DNA of 64,000 nucleotides from Tipula vernalis (Eukaryota > Arthropoda > Insecta > Diptera > Tipulidae), in contig OY282560.1 in assembly GCA_958295665.1 (NCBI GenBank), positions 27,425,653 through 27,489,652 on the forward strand, written 5' to 3'. Below are positions 1-11,213 of the stretch, piece after piece. The notes under the pieces are model-generated. The model had not been told where the DNA came from and did no database searches. It was given only the letters and a program-made list of their open reading frames with translations. Every line of letters begins with the position of its first letter. The stretch's first letter is position 1. A program made the translations under genes and the position numbers.

Positions 1-800
1 TTGAAATTTTATTACATGAACGATTGCCTTCACAGTTCCAAAAAGAGATTTTTTCATAATGTCCGTTACTAAATTATTTAACTTTAGCCGAAAAACTCTA
101 GCTACCAAGTCCGGCCGATGTTCCACTTTTTGCCATGGCTCAAGGTTTTCTACGATTTCTTTCCATTTCGGATTGCAGGTCATGGTGACAAAAAGATCCG
201 GCTTGCCATACTTGTATATTGCGAGGGCTACCCTGAAAGCTAGATGGCAATATTACAGATTTTCCAACCTGCTTTATACCTATCTGCTGTCAATGCCGGT
301 TGATTGTTTCGGATCCATTGACGATCGTTTGACTCTGCGCGAATATAAGCGTCAACCACATACTGCTGGGTTAAACGTTCTGCGTTCAGCAACTGGGAAA
401 ACACCTCTCTAACTGACAAACGATAAGAAAAATATTCTTTCATTGATACTCGGGATTTCTTCATTGATACTCGGGATCTGTCTCGTTCTTTTTACAGCGA
501 CAAATTTGTATGCTCCACTCTTCCTGACCCGTCGGAAATAAAATCGGGTACGTTACGGTATCTAAATGAGGATAACAAATGTCAATCCGTTTAAAATTTG
601 GTTGGTCAGGCTGATTAGTACGTAAATGCATAACAATATCCCGATGAAACGGTGGTTCTCCATCTTTACTTTGAAACACTATGGCCACTCCGTTAACCGT
701 TGGAGCATTGTACCGCCTTTGGTCATTATCTCCATCATAAATTAGTGGTAATGCCACTTTGGTTGGCTCAACGCCATCTCCGAAATCATCATCCGAAAGT
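1..800 (-). pseudogene. Helitron replicase (Rep) remnant, truncated by window edge
   Basis: Minus-strand translation gives successive Helitron_like_N / Rep segments. From about 790 to 461 there is a segment containing RRYNAPTVNGVAIVF, PPFHRDIVMHLR and YPILFPTG. From 464 to 240 comes YRLSVREVFSQLLNAERL followed by QQYVVDAYIRAE. From 240 to 1 comes DLFVTMTCNPKW with the AIVHVIKF ending typical of the Rep nuclease region. Helitron Rep performs rolling-circle strand cleavage; the HUH/tyrosine part would lie around the left edge. The frame changes near 464 and again near 240, so the copy is not translatable as one protein. The helicase half is outside the window. The plus-strand ORF at 59-412 is only its antisense. 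The family call is strong from motif order; the exact breakpoints are approximate. Confidence 0.85.
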
Positions 801-1180
801 TATTAAGAAAAACCCGAAACTTTAACGAACTTTTATACGGAAGGTACCCGAAGGCTTCCGATGATTTATGTTAATTATATCCAAAATTATTGGTAGTAAT
901 ATTAAACTAAGCTGGGTCAAATATGATACAAATCGGTTAAAATTTGTCCAAGTCATTATGAAAAACCCGAAAATTTACCGAACTTTTGTTCGGGAGGAAA
1001 AAAAAATCGTACCGTAGAATTGAATCTGAGTTGAAATTCATACATGGTAAAATTTTCATGACCATCGGTTCAGCGGTTTAGGCGCCTATTCAACACAGAC
1101 AAAACATGAAATCGCCTATTAGTACTATAGATATACTTAATACAAAGATGGATCAGTTATTACTATTAGAACATACAATA
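801..1180. repeat. Imperfect direct duplication and transposon-end-like sequence
   Basis: The block beginning GAAAAACCCGAAACTTTAAC at 807 recurs in diverged form at 960 (offset 153 bp), each copy followed by an ACTTTT..CGG stretch. Just downstream, at 1063-1110, is GACCATCGGTTCAGCGGTTT followed by a CTATTCAACACAGACAAAAC stretch. Sequence of that style is common at the ends of short non-autonomous insect elements. No inverted terminus or target duplication was found, so the element boundary is unknown. Confidence 0.35.
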
Positions 1181-3180
1181 AAGTGCAGCTCAGGAACTAA
1201 TACCGGCCGACTAATTCCACCAATTGCTGAAATTCAACAGCAACTAGCCCTTTGATAACTCAAATAATTTTGTGGACTGAATTTTTTGCTCTGTGTGGTT
1301 AGTGACAGAATGAAATATTTTATTTTAAATGCTAACAAGTTCATGAATATTTACATTATACACGGTAATATGACATTATGTTAGACCCCAAACATCTGCT
1401 TAAATCCAGAATTTCAACCGAAAGCAACTTTTTCTTGGGTTTTGCCTATTTTTCGACTACTTACAGGCACCTGGACAAATGCCAGGAAATATCAGGTAAC
1501 AAATTTCCATGCCCAATGTTCTCAATGTCGTAGTGAAATGTCTTCAACCTTGCCCATTTCATTTCTTATTATGTAAATTTCATTCTTCAAATTTATTTTG
1601 TTGTTGCTGTTTTCGTTTTTTTTTTTTTTTTGCATGTCACTTAAACATTTTTAATTATTATATATTTTTATGTCAAACCCCAGCCATTACGAAACGATTG
1701 ACGTAAACAAATTTCGAAAATTTTTTATGAATCAATACGCGAGTAATTTATAATTTGGTGACACAATTTTTTGTTTTATTTTTTTCACTAAAAATACCTT
1801 TTCCGGCATATAAGCTTAGTCATATCTCTTTGTGTCTGGGACCTACAGTGTTTTTTTTAGTTTTTGTTTCGGAAGTTGACTGAAATGTTTGTTTACAAAA
1901 AAAAAAAAAAAAAAATCGTCGTTTACACCATCCTATATCGTCGTAATCTTTGTTATTGTTTTGAGTCAACAAAACGTAAGAATGGTGCAGAAAAAAAAAA
2001 CTTTCTAAATGGCCTTTGGACATGTAAAGGAAAATATATCAAATTACTTTGTTGTTGTATTAAAGACTAAAGTAAGGTTTCATTGTGACAACATTTTCTC
2101 GAGTTTTTTTCTTCTTGCAAAGTAACGACGAGCGAGAGAGAGAGGGAGGAAGGAATGGCATGGCAGAATATATATGGGGTAAGTCAAGATTTTGATTTTG
2201 AGATATTAGGTTTTGTTGTTATTGCAGTTATTGTTATACAGAACAGACAGAATGAATATCCCTTGTCATGGAGTTATATATAATGATAATAAGGAAATAT
2301 TATTAACACCTATATGTACATTGGGTTGGGGGAAGTCACGATTTTATATATTTGACATGGAATTAGATTTGATTTTTATACGTATCTGTGTTTGTGTATC
2401 ACTCCGATGGGAATTTAACTCATCCTCGTTATTATATTTTTGGACGATGAGTTTATTGTGAATGACTTCGGCGCCATTAGATATGAACGATATAAATAAA
2501 AATAATTTGTTGTGTTTCCGGATTATTATGCTATTTATCATAATTCTGTAAGTGTCCGCCGGAAGACAATGATAATTGTAAATAAAATGCAATAGAATAT
2601 TGAAGATAGGTCAATTGAAGCTACTTGTCCATTAGGCAGTCAGTTAATCGTTTGGGTAACATCCAATTTCACTGTAAAATTTGAGGAAATGAATAATCAC
2701 AACCGGGTGCAAAGGGGATAAATAAAATAGACCTGACTCAAAAAATAAGGAATAGCAGAAGTTCCATCTGCTGACTTAAATTTCCAGGCATGTATGACTA
2801 GTTAAGGTTAATTCGATACTTACCAATTATTATCGAGCAGTACAATTTTATACTGACTTATTAATTAAATTTTGTGAAAAAAATTTGAGCATATTTCCAG
2901 CCTAATGGACTTCCCTTTTCATCTCCTATAAGCTACTGTCGCTATTTCATGCTAAAATTTTCGAGATTGCTTTTTGGTGGAATTACGAAAAACTGTGAGT
3001 GACGAGCACTCATAATCTACCATCAGGCGTTATAAATTATTCGGATTTGGTTGCAATTTTCGATTCTATCATACATACATTTGAATTTACATTTTTTTTC
3101 GACAGCATATGCTTCTTGACAACTGCTGTCACTTAGAATTTTCAATATTTCCGATTGCATTGATTATATCATCAAAATAA
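1181..3180. other. AT-rich non-coding stretch
   Basis: About 2 kb with no recognisable gene or transposon protein. It contains a T-run at about 1617-1632, an A-run at about 1898-1915, and a short GA-rich tract at about 2131-2150. The small ORFs here, such as 2213-2461 and 2344-2592 on opposite strands, have no family features. It could be intronic or intergenic. Confidence 0.5.
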
Positions 3181-3879
3181 TGCCTCGCAAAAAATCTAGC
3201 TTTGGTCGACTTATTCGGGGAGTGGAAGCACTGCGACGAGTAATTGCAGATCAAACTGTGGAAGAGCGAGCATCAGCGAACGAGCGAAAAATACAAAGAA
3301 TGAGGAATGAAAAGAATGTGTTGCGTCACCTGAAAAAATAAACTGGCTCAACTTGGAGAACCGCCAGAGCCATTAAAAATTTTGTTTACCGGATATACCG
3401 CCGAATCAAAGCATTTCCTATCTAACATCAGGAAATACAACTCATGCTTTCAAGCCCAATGCATGCCAAAGTCTATTTAATTTCAAAGTGAAAGGACAAA
3501 TTTATCATAAAGCCGGTTCCCTGCTTCCATTCCCAAATGGTTAACATAAATTCCTACAAATGTATTTCATCGATGATGGCAATGATACCGGCATAAAAAG
3601 GTCCATTGTTTCCCAACTACAAGAGCTTCTTCACGTAAAAAACCATTTAGTCGTTTGTTCAAAACAGCAATTGGCATGATGTCATCTGATACACACAAGA
3701 AGATTCAATGCTCCAATTATTTAGACGAAGTTGAAATTGCTATAGGCAGAGATCAATTCCAACATAGAGATATTGTTTTTCAGAAACTCATTGACGTTAC
3801 CATGCCCTGCAATATCCAACCATTTTTTTGGGATGGTGCCGATGGATATCACTTCAACAAGTGGCGAAAAAGCAAATAA
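3181..3879 (+). pseudogene. Helitron N-terminal region
   Basis: Begins with ATG at 3181 (MPRKKSSFGRLIRGVEALRR), a basic Arg/Lys-rich start seen in insect Helitron proteins. A stop at about 3340 is followed, after a frame change, by a segment with FKVKGQIYHKAGSLLPFPNG, then KRSIVSQLQELLHVKNHL near 3600. The last block (3655-3879) includes the region equivalent to the RDIV motif and ends with IFWDGADGYHFN-like sequence (here PFFWDGADGYHF), a strong Helitron_like_N signature. At least three frame breaks occur. The conserved middle that normally precedes RDIV is shortened, so there has been internal deletion as well as point decay. Confidence 0.8.
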
Positions 3880-3969
3880 GAAATGCAGCGCAATGAACTA
3901 TTATTCATACCGTAATTGTAAATACAACTAACGTTAGAAGACTAACGATTTTGCTATCTTCATATACAG

Positions 3970-4290
3970 GCAGGCAGTCCACATCATATGCATGAGTACG
4001 CCCAAGATGCAATTGCGTATGTTCGTCACAACTGGTGCCCAGACTTATTTATTACATTTACATGCAATCCAGCTTACGACGATATACAACAGCTCTTACT
4101 TCCCGGGCAATCGCAGGTGGATAGGCATGGCACGAAGCGTTTGGGTCTTTGCGCTGTTGGATGTTCTCAGTGAAATGGCAAAAGAGAGGAATGCCACACG
4201 AACATACTATATACTAATCTGACTATAACAAAATCACTTAAAACGAAATCGCTGAAATATCGGATGCCGAGGACGTTAAGGATTTGCATG
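3970..4290 (+). pseudogene. Helitron Rep nuclease core fragment
   Basis: The frame starting at 3988 reads HEYAQDAIAYVRHNWCPDLF then ITFTCNPAYDDI and a QLLLPGQ segment. This is the start of the Rep domain, where the nucleic-acid-binding segment resembles PDLFITFTCNP..EI..LL.PGQ. The frame then shifts and an MHEIV-like piece appears near 4290. The histidine pair and catalytic tyrosine expected further on are not seen, because the sequence jumps towards the helicase linker. Function as a nuclease is therefore lost. Confidence 0.8.
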
Positions 4291-4299
4291 AAATTGTAA

Positions 4300-5252
4300 C
4301 GAAAAATTGAATACATGGACCTTACCGAACACTTAATTCAGCATGCGTAATAGACGGAAAATGCTCCAAGCGATATACTTGAGCATTAGTCCAACACAGT
4401 TACAGGAAACGATGAATATCCTTTATACAGATGAAGATCAGTAGAAGATGGCGGTAAATTAGCAACCATACAAATGCGAAACTGTGTCATCGAAGCAGAC
4501 AACCATATTCAATTTAAGCAGGAATGCAATAGCGAGTTCTTTCATTTCCTACACATGAACGAAGTCCTGCTGTTGTTCACCTAGCATTACATCTAGGAAA
4601 TGGACAACGCGTTTATTTCCCAGTTGCAAATGTGCAACAAATTTCCCTGAATCCACCAGATATAACGTTAACTGCTTTCTTCACGTTATGCCAAATGACA
4701 CATTTGCGAAAACACTGCTGTATTCGAAAGTGCCTACATTATACGCATGGAATGGGAGTAGAAAATCATTTGAAAGACGCCAACAAGGAGAGCGAGTTGA
4801 CGGACAAGTTGGTATATTCAAAGAAACTACCCAATCAAGATGAATGCTTCTTTCTTTGCATGCTGTTGATAAATGTGCCCGGTCGAACGTCTTTTCAGCA
4901 ATTAAGAATTGTCGATGGCATCACACGGAATGCATGCATTAATGACGGGTGCAAAACGTCACATCCAAATCAAATTCGTGCATTGTTTGGAATCATGTTG
5001 GCCTCCTCCTCTCCTTCATCTCCAACAGAGTTATGGCAGAAATATAAATCGCACATGGCTGAAGATATTTTCCGTCGAATATGCGAGGTAAATTCAAATA
5101 TGAACATCAATTTCACAGCAAAAATCTACAACGAAGCGTTGATAATGAGCAACGAAGCGTTGATTTTAAGCAAAAATCGCGAACAATGCTCTTCGTTCAA
5201 TGTAGAATTGCGTCATGAACAAAATAGGTGTATTCAAATGTTCTTAAGCTAA
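4300..5252 (+). pseudogene. Helitron Rep-helicase linker
   Basis: Around 4325-4640 the frames give TLNSACVIDGKCSKRY and then HERSPAVVHLALHLGNGQRV, both standard Helitron segments. The long open frame 4632-5252 (206 aa) continues with PPDITLTAFFTLCQ, then QDECFFLCMLLINVPGRTSF, then HPNQIRALFGIMLASS and a W..Y..HMAEDIFRRI segment. These match the linker before the Pif1-like helicase in order and spacing. The CKYVNKG region expected between the first two segments is missing, indicating an internal deletion of Rep. The 206-aa frame is the longest intact stretch in the element. Confidence 0.85.
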
Positions 5253-6220
5253 CGCTTGAGCAAAAAGACATTTACGATCAAATAATGCAAACTGTCAATT
5301 TGGAGAAATCTTTTTCTTAGATGTGCCAGGAGGAAATGGTAAAACGTTCCTAATTATATTGATTTTAACAGCAATTCTATTAAATTTGCCAATGGAAGAT
5401 ACAATTCATCGCATCTTCCACGTGCAACATTTCCAAAGCATGCGGCATGGGAAAAGTGTTGCAGAAATGCAAGCAAATGCACACAAAAAATCACTCGAGG
5501 CTCTTGATCAATCACTGCAAGATTTGCGTGGAAACATTAAACCATTTGGGAACACAATCATATTGCTTGCAGGAGATTTCAGGTAAACATTACCTATAAT
5601 TTCTCGACCGACATATTCACATCAATTGCCGGAACTCTTCTCACATCAATTGCTGGAAATTTAGAACGGAAAGGTGCCGGTTGATCTGAGTGACGTCTTT
5701 AGTGATGTCAAAAGAAGAATTGGCTGAAAAAGTATTTCCCAATATTCAAATCAATTATAAGAATCACGACTGGCTGAGTGAACGAGCTATTCTTGCCGCC
5801 AAAAACAAAGACATCTACGAACCTAACAATATTATTCAGTCCAAAAATTCAAAGCGAGACAATCACATACAAGTCGATCGACACTGTTGTGGAAGCAGAT
5901 GAAGCGGTTACTTAACCATTAGAATTTTTGAATTCACTCGATCTGCCAGGGATGCCACCGCACCTACTGCAATTAAAAATCATCATGCCAATTATTATGT
6001 TGCGAAATATCAACCAGCCAAAGCTTTGCAATGGAGAGATGCCGCTTTATGTTCAATTGGAAGTGGCCTGTTACGTTTATTCGGCCGAATCGTAAGTTCC
6101 GAGATCCGAACGCTCTATCTCATGCGCATCATCTATCATATAAGTTATCGTCAATTACTCCAGAAAATTTTGTAGATGTCATCATGATCTGTAATCTGAT
6201 ATTGAGTCGATGAAAAAACC
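5253..6220 (+). pseudogene. Helitron Pif1-like helicase fragment
   Basis: The P-loop block at 5323-5586 has a Walker A derived from GGTGKT (here GGNGKTFLI) and ends with LLAGDFR, the counterpart of the Pif1 GGDFRQ motif. The middle between these is shortened. A second block (5690-5902) has VFPNIQINYKNHDWLSERAI followed by AAKNKDI, then IQ.KNSKRDN, and in another frame [13 protein letters not shown] and [10 protein letters not shown]. Those are C-terminal Pif1 segments (motifs V-VI region). A stop interrupts at about 5910, and the reading frame degenerates after about 6060. The helicase would unwind donor DNA during rolling-circle transposition; this copy cannot encode it. Confidence 0.85.
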
Positions 6221-6990
6221 AAGGAGTGAAAAATATTACCAATGTAGTGGCAGTCTGCCAAAAGAAATTGTTTACAAGTTGTACTTGGTCAATGTTAATG
6301 ATTTCCTTTCCTTAATGATTACCACTTAATGCCGCCATTTTGCATTCGCCATTTTGAATTTTCAAAATGTTCAACTATAACCTCCCTTTTTTAAATCAAT
6401 TTTAACCTTTTCTATTCAAAACTTGATTTGTAAAAGTTGAATTTGTTTGGCTAGAGGCTCAATTTGATTAGTAAAAGGTAGAAGTTTAAATGCCCGAAGG
6501 GTATAATACAAATAAATCAATTCAGCAAGCAATAAAATCGTCGTCGTTTGATGTCGAAACCTTCTATTTCAAACTAGTTTAGCAAAGTTTACTCCAAATC
6601 TAAATATCCGTCAGAACCAAAAGCCATTTTTAATTCTATGGGGTCAGAACCGAGAATAAATGGTTGAGCTGTCTTAAGAATATATTTAATAGCAACAGGA
6701 ACGATTTCGTCTTTTTCTTAAAAATTTCCTGGCAATGTATCGTTCTGGAAGCTTAGCTTTAAGCTTAATCTGAGCTGTTTAATTTTAAATTTGAACTAAT
6801 AAAGGAAATCTCGTGGGCCCTGAGGACGGGCTTGTCCAATTAGGAATTTTTTCGGATTTCTGTTTCTATACTAAAGGTGGAGAGTTGAAGAGCTTTTGAA
6901 ACCAGTACCAACCAGGTTGGGTTGTTATTAATTATTTATTTAGGGTTTTATTTGGAGTTGAGTTCATGTGCGCATGTAGTTTGTAGTTTT
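6221..6990. other. AT-rich non-coding stretch after Helitron
   Basis: No recognisable coding sequence. It probably includes the Helitron 3' end, but no hairpin followed by CTRR could be fixed. The short word CGCCATTTTG occurs twice near 6331-6355. Confidence 0.4.
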
Positions 6991-7720
6991 CACGGTAGCA
7001 CCGTGTTGATTTTTGGATTGAGTAAGGTGTTGAGGGGTTGAGGGGTTGAGCGTACGGTCCAGTCTGCGATTTAGATAGGGGTTGAGTCGTGGGTTAACTT
7101 GGAGGTTAGATTACGTTGAGTTCAGGTGAGCGTACATTTTCGAACATTGTTGTTTGAGGGATTGGGTGGAGCGTTGAGTTTAGGGTTGAGTTGAGGGTTC
7201 ACCTCGGGATTGTGAAAAACGTTCATTTAGCGTTGAGTTGGGATTTGGTTGGTATTGGGTTTAGGGCGGAGTTGATTGAAGAGTTGAAGGTTGAGTTGGA
7301 GTTGAGTTGAGGTTGAGTAGTGGTTGAGTTAAAGTTAAGTTGCGGTTTAATTGGTGATTCAGTTTAGTGTTTGGTGTGTTTGGTGATTACGTCGGAGACT
7401 GCCTTGGGATTGATTTTAAGATTCAGTTGGAGATCAACTTTTATGGTTAAGTAAAGGATTTAATTAGGAATTGATTTGGAAGTCGAGTTGCAGGTTAGAT
7501 ATCTTTTTTTAAAAGGTTCATTAGAGGAAAAGCTTGTGGCACTACATTCACTTTGACAACACTTTGTCGTGAAAAATTTCTTCTTACTTCAAAAGTTTTA
7601 CTCACTAGATTAATGAGAGTGACATTGCGTTGACTTGAAATGGGTTCTCGCATGCACGTAATTTTCCGGTCAATGTGGAGTTGGAGTTGAATTAGTGAAT
7701 CAGTAGAGTTGAGTCTAAGG
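6990..7720. repeat. Degenerate GTTGAG-rich tandem repeat
   Basis: Plus strand is unusually G+T rich and purine/T patterned, with many copies of GTTGAG/GGTTGAG at irregular spacing (dense at 7018-7120, 7160-7210 and 7250-7345; a last cluster at about 7678-7710). No fixed period is visible, so it is a cryptic, decayed minisatellite. The same motif resumes at 12778-12812, immediately beyond the gypsy-type element. This suggests the retroelement inserted near the edge of this repeat. Confidence 0.65.
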
Positions 7721-8714
7721 TCTTAATTATTTAAAAAAAAATATTCGTAGCTTCTCATTTATACGATTGACTTAGTTTTGAAAGAAATCGTCAGGTACAT
7801 GAAAGCAATTAGTCAAGAAATCTGTTAATCAGTTCCAATGGTACAGTTTTTCATAAGCCCTTGATCGAAATCCGTTCAGTTTAAAATTGAAATGTTACCG
7901 AAGAATCCCGAACCTTGATATTTTGGCCAGACACGAGCCCTGATGGCGTACAGTAGAGATATTCGTATTGAAATTAGCTTTCAAATTCTAATGGGATTTA
8001 CTTCATCGAGCTATTAATGCGGCTTTAAGTTGTCTGTAAAATTTTTTTCCGGGAAGCTTTCCGATTATAAGCTGATGTTCTAATGCTGAGGAAGATCTTG
8101 CCTATGGGTTTGGCAGCTATTTCTAGGATTGGATCAGCTTTTGGGTAACGTCCAGCTGCCACCTGGGAACTCGAATTTACCCAAGTTCGGATTTTGCGTG
8201 GAAGTAAACTTTTGCCAGAAGTATTTAGAAGAAAATAATTTATGCGTGGCATGGGTGCCGGCTTTTAAAAATTGTCCGTCACGTGTCTTTGGGAATGAAG
8301 CGTCGATTTTTACTTGTCGTTGGCTCACACCAAATTTTCTGTTTGTTGTAAGATATGGTGATTACAATAATTAAAGGTTTTCTTATGTGACTCTGAATTT
8401 TGGTCGGAACGGATTTGCCGGATCGAGCCAAATAGCCCCAAAACCGAGGTGCCATAATTACTGATTTTGATGCAATTGTTATTGTGAGAGGTTTGGGATG
8501 AAAAAAAGTAGAGGAATTAGGACATCGACGAGCGTGAAATCCTCCATTGAATATATTGTATTTTAAGTATTGCTAAGCTCTGTCGTGATGTAGAACTCAG
8601 TGTCGTCCAACGAATATGTCAAAATGATGATAAGGGGTAAGAGAATACTTGACGCTGCTTGACGTCGTTGCCAGATACGGTTCATTATTTGAGCCAAGAA
8701 AAGGTTCTTAGAAG
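7721..8714. other. Unassigned stretch with short overlapping ORFs
   Basis: No family recognised. Between 8025 and 8374 both strands carry short open frames: 81 aa plus at 8129-8374, and 75 aa and 64 aa minus. The minus frames look compositionally protein-like (Lys, Ser, Phe, Gly) but match nothing I know. They may be a fragment of an old element or chance ORFs. Confidence 0.3.
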
Positions 8715-8917
8715 TTATTTATATTTCAATGATTACAATTATAATTGATACTGATCAGTCATAAGGTCTTGCTTTATTCATGTCTCGCTTACAACTGTTG
8801 ATCGTTATTTATAATTGACGTAACTTATTTTATGGACCCGTTAAGGCCACTGACATTTATACAATATGAATTTCCTATTGGTACATATTTAATGCATTGC
8901 TTATTCATTATTTTACA
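8715..8917 (-). repeat. 3' LTR of the gypsy-type element
   Basis: 203 bp, directly repeated at 12573-12775. On the element strand it starts TGTAAAATAATGAATAAG immediately after the polypurine tract, and ends near AAATATAAATAA. The exact 3' end is uncertain by a few bases because the canonical CA terminus is not obvious. Confidence 0.9.
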
Positions 8918-8933
8918 TCTTCCTTTTTTTTCC
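8918..8933 (-). other. Polypurine tract (PPT)
   Basis: On the minus strand a 16-base pure purine run GGAAAAAAAAGGAAGA directly precedes the TG start of the 3' LTR. This is the expected plus-strand DNA priming site of an LTR element. Confidence 0.85.
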
Positions 8934-9193
8934 ATTTTGCCTACACTTAATACAGACCTAATACTAACTCAATCATCTGCAGAATCACATGAAATCTCGA
9001 GTTGGTTTTACTTTAATATTTCTTAATCTAATTTTTTATTTTTATTGGTGAACATTATCACTTTGCATGTCAATATTTGTTTCTTATCACAATTCGTCCG
9101 TCATCCAACTCGATCCAATATGACCGCGGGGTATCATGCCTCTTATTAATTTTAGCTTTAATCCATTGATTACCATTTCGAAACCAAATATCT
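8934..9193 (-). other. Region between integrase and PPT of the gypsy-type element
   Basis: About 260 bp on the 3' side of the integrase frame. Minus-strand translation just past the integrase ORF gives a short segment of the integrase C-terminal type, then becomes AT-rich non-coding sequence up to the PPT. No env-like ORF is present. Confidence 0.5.
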
Positions 9194-9936
9194 TCACCTT
9201 AAGAAGAAGAAATAAGATCGCATTCTTTGCGACTTTAATTTAAATTTATTAACCAAATTAGGTAAAGAGTGTGGAACAAAGAAAAACGATTTTCCCCGAA
9301 TTAACGTTCTAGTTTTCCTACCAATTATCAATTCACTTGGCGATAACCCCAATTGAGAAATCGGCGTGGTTCTATATTCAAGAAGAGCCATCCATAATTC
9401 CTGATTCGATTCCTTACATTTTTTAAATATATTTTTCGGAGTTTGCACAGCCCTTTCAGCCATTCCGTTTCCTTTCGGGTAATATGGGCTTGTGATAGTA
9501 ATTTTTATGTCTAACTGTTTTCCAAAATTTTGAAAAATGTACGAATTAAAAGGCATATTATCAGCGACAATCTCTTTAGGTATTCCATGTACAGCGAATA
9601 TTTCTTTTAATTTGTTTATGATTTCGGCAGCTGTTTTATTTTTGATCACTATTATATCTAAATATTAGGAGAAATAATCTACAACTATAAGAAAACTTGA
9701 ACCAACGCGCACTCACACAGATCCATTCCTTTTTTACTAAATGGAAGTTGGGGAATGCCGTGAGGAATCATTTGATCCCTTTGGTTTGCGTTTCTAAATT
9801 TTTGACACACTTCACAAGATGCGACTTTATTTGCAATACATTCATTGATTCCTGGCCAAAATATTAGTGTTCTGGCTAACGCTTTTGTTTTTCCTATTCC
9901 CAAATGAGCTCGATGTAATTCGTCTAATAACCCCAT
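9194..9936 (-). pseudogene. Gypsy-type integrase (two frames)
   Basis: The 9936-9685 frame carries the H2C2 zinc-binding segment: LHRAHLGIGKTKAL, then FWPGINECI and SCEVCQKFRN. The 9649-9194 frame (151 aa) carries the catalytic core end, with IVADNMPFNS (second Asp) and SPYYPKGNGMAERAVQ (catalytic Glu), then LLEYRTTPISQLGLSPSELI and IGRKTR, the usual C-terminal side of the core. The segment between about 9685 and 9649 is frameshifted; the first catalytic Asp, after MDLCE, lies in this broken region. The enzyme would integrate the cDNA into the chromosome, but the break prevents a full product. Confidence 0.88.
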
Positions 9937-10059
9937 TCTTAAAGACGTTGGAACAATTACTTTTTCTTAGTAAAATATCAGTCCTTTAATTTTCTTTTTT
10001 CGTTCGGCCAACCCTCACTTAGAATTATTTTAAGCACTAATATTTATTGTATGTATCAC

Positions 10060-10530
10060 CTAACTCAAATCCTTGATTTCAGTACTAGGTACTTTTTCAC
10101 TAAAATATCTTGATAGCAAATCGGCAATATAAAGAAATTTTCCTGCCACAAACTTTAAGCTAATATCATAGTTTAGCAAGCGTAGTTTCATACGCTGTAA
10201 TTTTGCCGACGGTATTTTATGGATCTCTTTAGCCATAATATCTAATAATGGTTTATGATCTGTTATCACTGTTATCTTTCTTCCGTAAATCCAGTTATGA
10301 AATTTTTTACAAGAAAAACAAATAGCGAGCATTTCTTTCTCTATTTGTGAATAATTAATTTCTACTTCTGTTAAATTTCGAGAAGCAAACGAAATCGGCT
10401 TTCTTTCTTGCATTAAACAGCATCCTATTCCATATTTTCTGCTGTCAGCTTGTATGGTAATCTCTTTACCTGAATCAAATGCTTTTAAAATAGGTGCATA
10501 GGCATACATTCTGAATGTGCCGGCAACCAT
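10060..10530 (-). pseudogene. Gypsy-type RNase H domain
   Basis: A 156-aa open frame covering the tether/RNase H. It has TIQADSRKYGIGCCLMQ (first Asp), YSQIEKEMLAICFSCKKFH (Glu), VITDHKPLLDIM (second Asp) and KFVAGKFLYIADLLSRY at the end. These are the conserved residues for degrading the RNA strand of the RNA:DNA hybrid. The frame is open throughout, so this is the best-preserved domain of the element. It is separated from the RT by frame changes near 10540-10560 and lies upstream of integrase as usual. Confidence 0.9.
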
Positions 10531-10539
10531 CGAAAAATA

Positions 10540-11213
10540 ACATTTTTTTTTTAATAATTCCCGAAGCGGATTAGAAATATCTGAAAGATTTGGAACAAAA
10601 CTTCTGATTTAATTGACCATCCCCAACAGACGCTCTAAATCTTTTTTACACTGTGGTATGTCAATTTCTGCTATAGCTTTAGTACGATTTGGGTCACACA
10701 TGATTCCATGTTGAGAAATGACATGCCCTAGATAATTAACTTGTTGAATTCTGTATACTGGAATTTATTTAAGTTGAATTTAATATTCAATTCAATTGCT
10801 ATATTCATAACCTTTTCTAAGATCCTATCATGTTCACTAATAGTAGTAGCCGCAATTAAAATATCATCTATATAAACTATAATACTTCTATGGTTCAATT
10901 TTTGAAATACCTCAGGAGCTGATTTTATTCCGAATGGCAACCTTTTAAATCGATAACAGCCGTACGGTGTATTAAAAGTACACATTTTAGTAGAATTATC
11001 GTCTAGCTTAGTTCCCTTCTTGCCCTTCTTTTAAATCCAATACTGAAAACCACTTTTTATTAGCTAACTTTGCAGAAATTTCCTCAAATGGAGGAATTAA
11101 AAAATTATTACATTTAATAGCTTCGTTAATTTTTTTAGGGTCAAGACATATTCTTAAATTCTTATTAGGTTTTTCAACAATTACTATATTGGATACCCAG
11201 TCAGCTGGTTCAT
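10540..11213 (-). pseudogene. Gypsy-type reverse transcriptase
   Basis: Minus-strand frames give, in order, NIVIVEKPNKNLRICLDPKK (about 11200-11120), a KKWFSVLDLK segment (motif A with the first Asp), then 10985-10728 with MCTFNTPYGCYRFKRLPFGI and SIIVYIDDILIAAT (motif C YIDD intact). They continue with HGIMCDPNRTKAI and LERLLGMVN towards the RNase H. The reading frame is broken near 11020, 10740 and 10610. The helix between FGIKSAPEVFQ and the YIDD motif is shortened, so the fingers/palm fold is incomplete. The enzyme would copy the element RNA to DNA. Confidence 0.88.

Larger units (their letters stand above)
3181..6220 (+). mobile_element. Decayed autonomous Helitron (Rep + Pif1-like helicase)
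   Basis: Five coding blocks follow the normal RepHel order on the plus strand: basic N-terminus, Helitron_like_N, Rep core, Rep-helicase linker and Pif1-type helicase. Several frameshifts and deletions separate them. Helitrons move by a rolling-circle-like mechanism using the HUH nuclease and the helicase. I could not identify the expected TC 5' end or the 3' hairpin-CTRR end, so the limits given are those of recognisable coding sequence. Codon decay and loss of the second half of Rep make this copy non-autonomous. Confidence 0.85.

Noticed and set aside
1864..2070. Lys-rich ORF around the A-run near 1900
   Set aside because: Composed of homopolymer-derived codons; no conserved feature.
2153..2185. 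ATGGCATGGCAGAATATATA followed by GGGGTAAGTC, resembling a short exon with donor
   Set aside because: Only about eight codons, low-complexity GA-rich surroundings, no acceptor or partner exon; a chance match is likely.
7000..7400. GTTGAG/GGTTGAG repeats as telomere-like sequence
   Set aside because: The motif is irregular and does not match the TTAGG type of insects; flies lack such telomeres. It is better described as a cryptic minisatellite.
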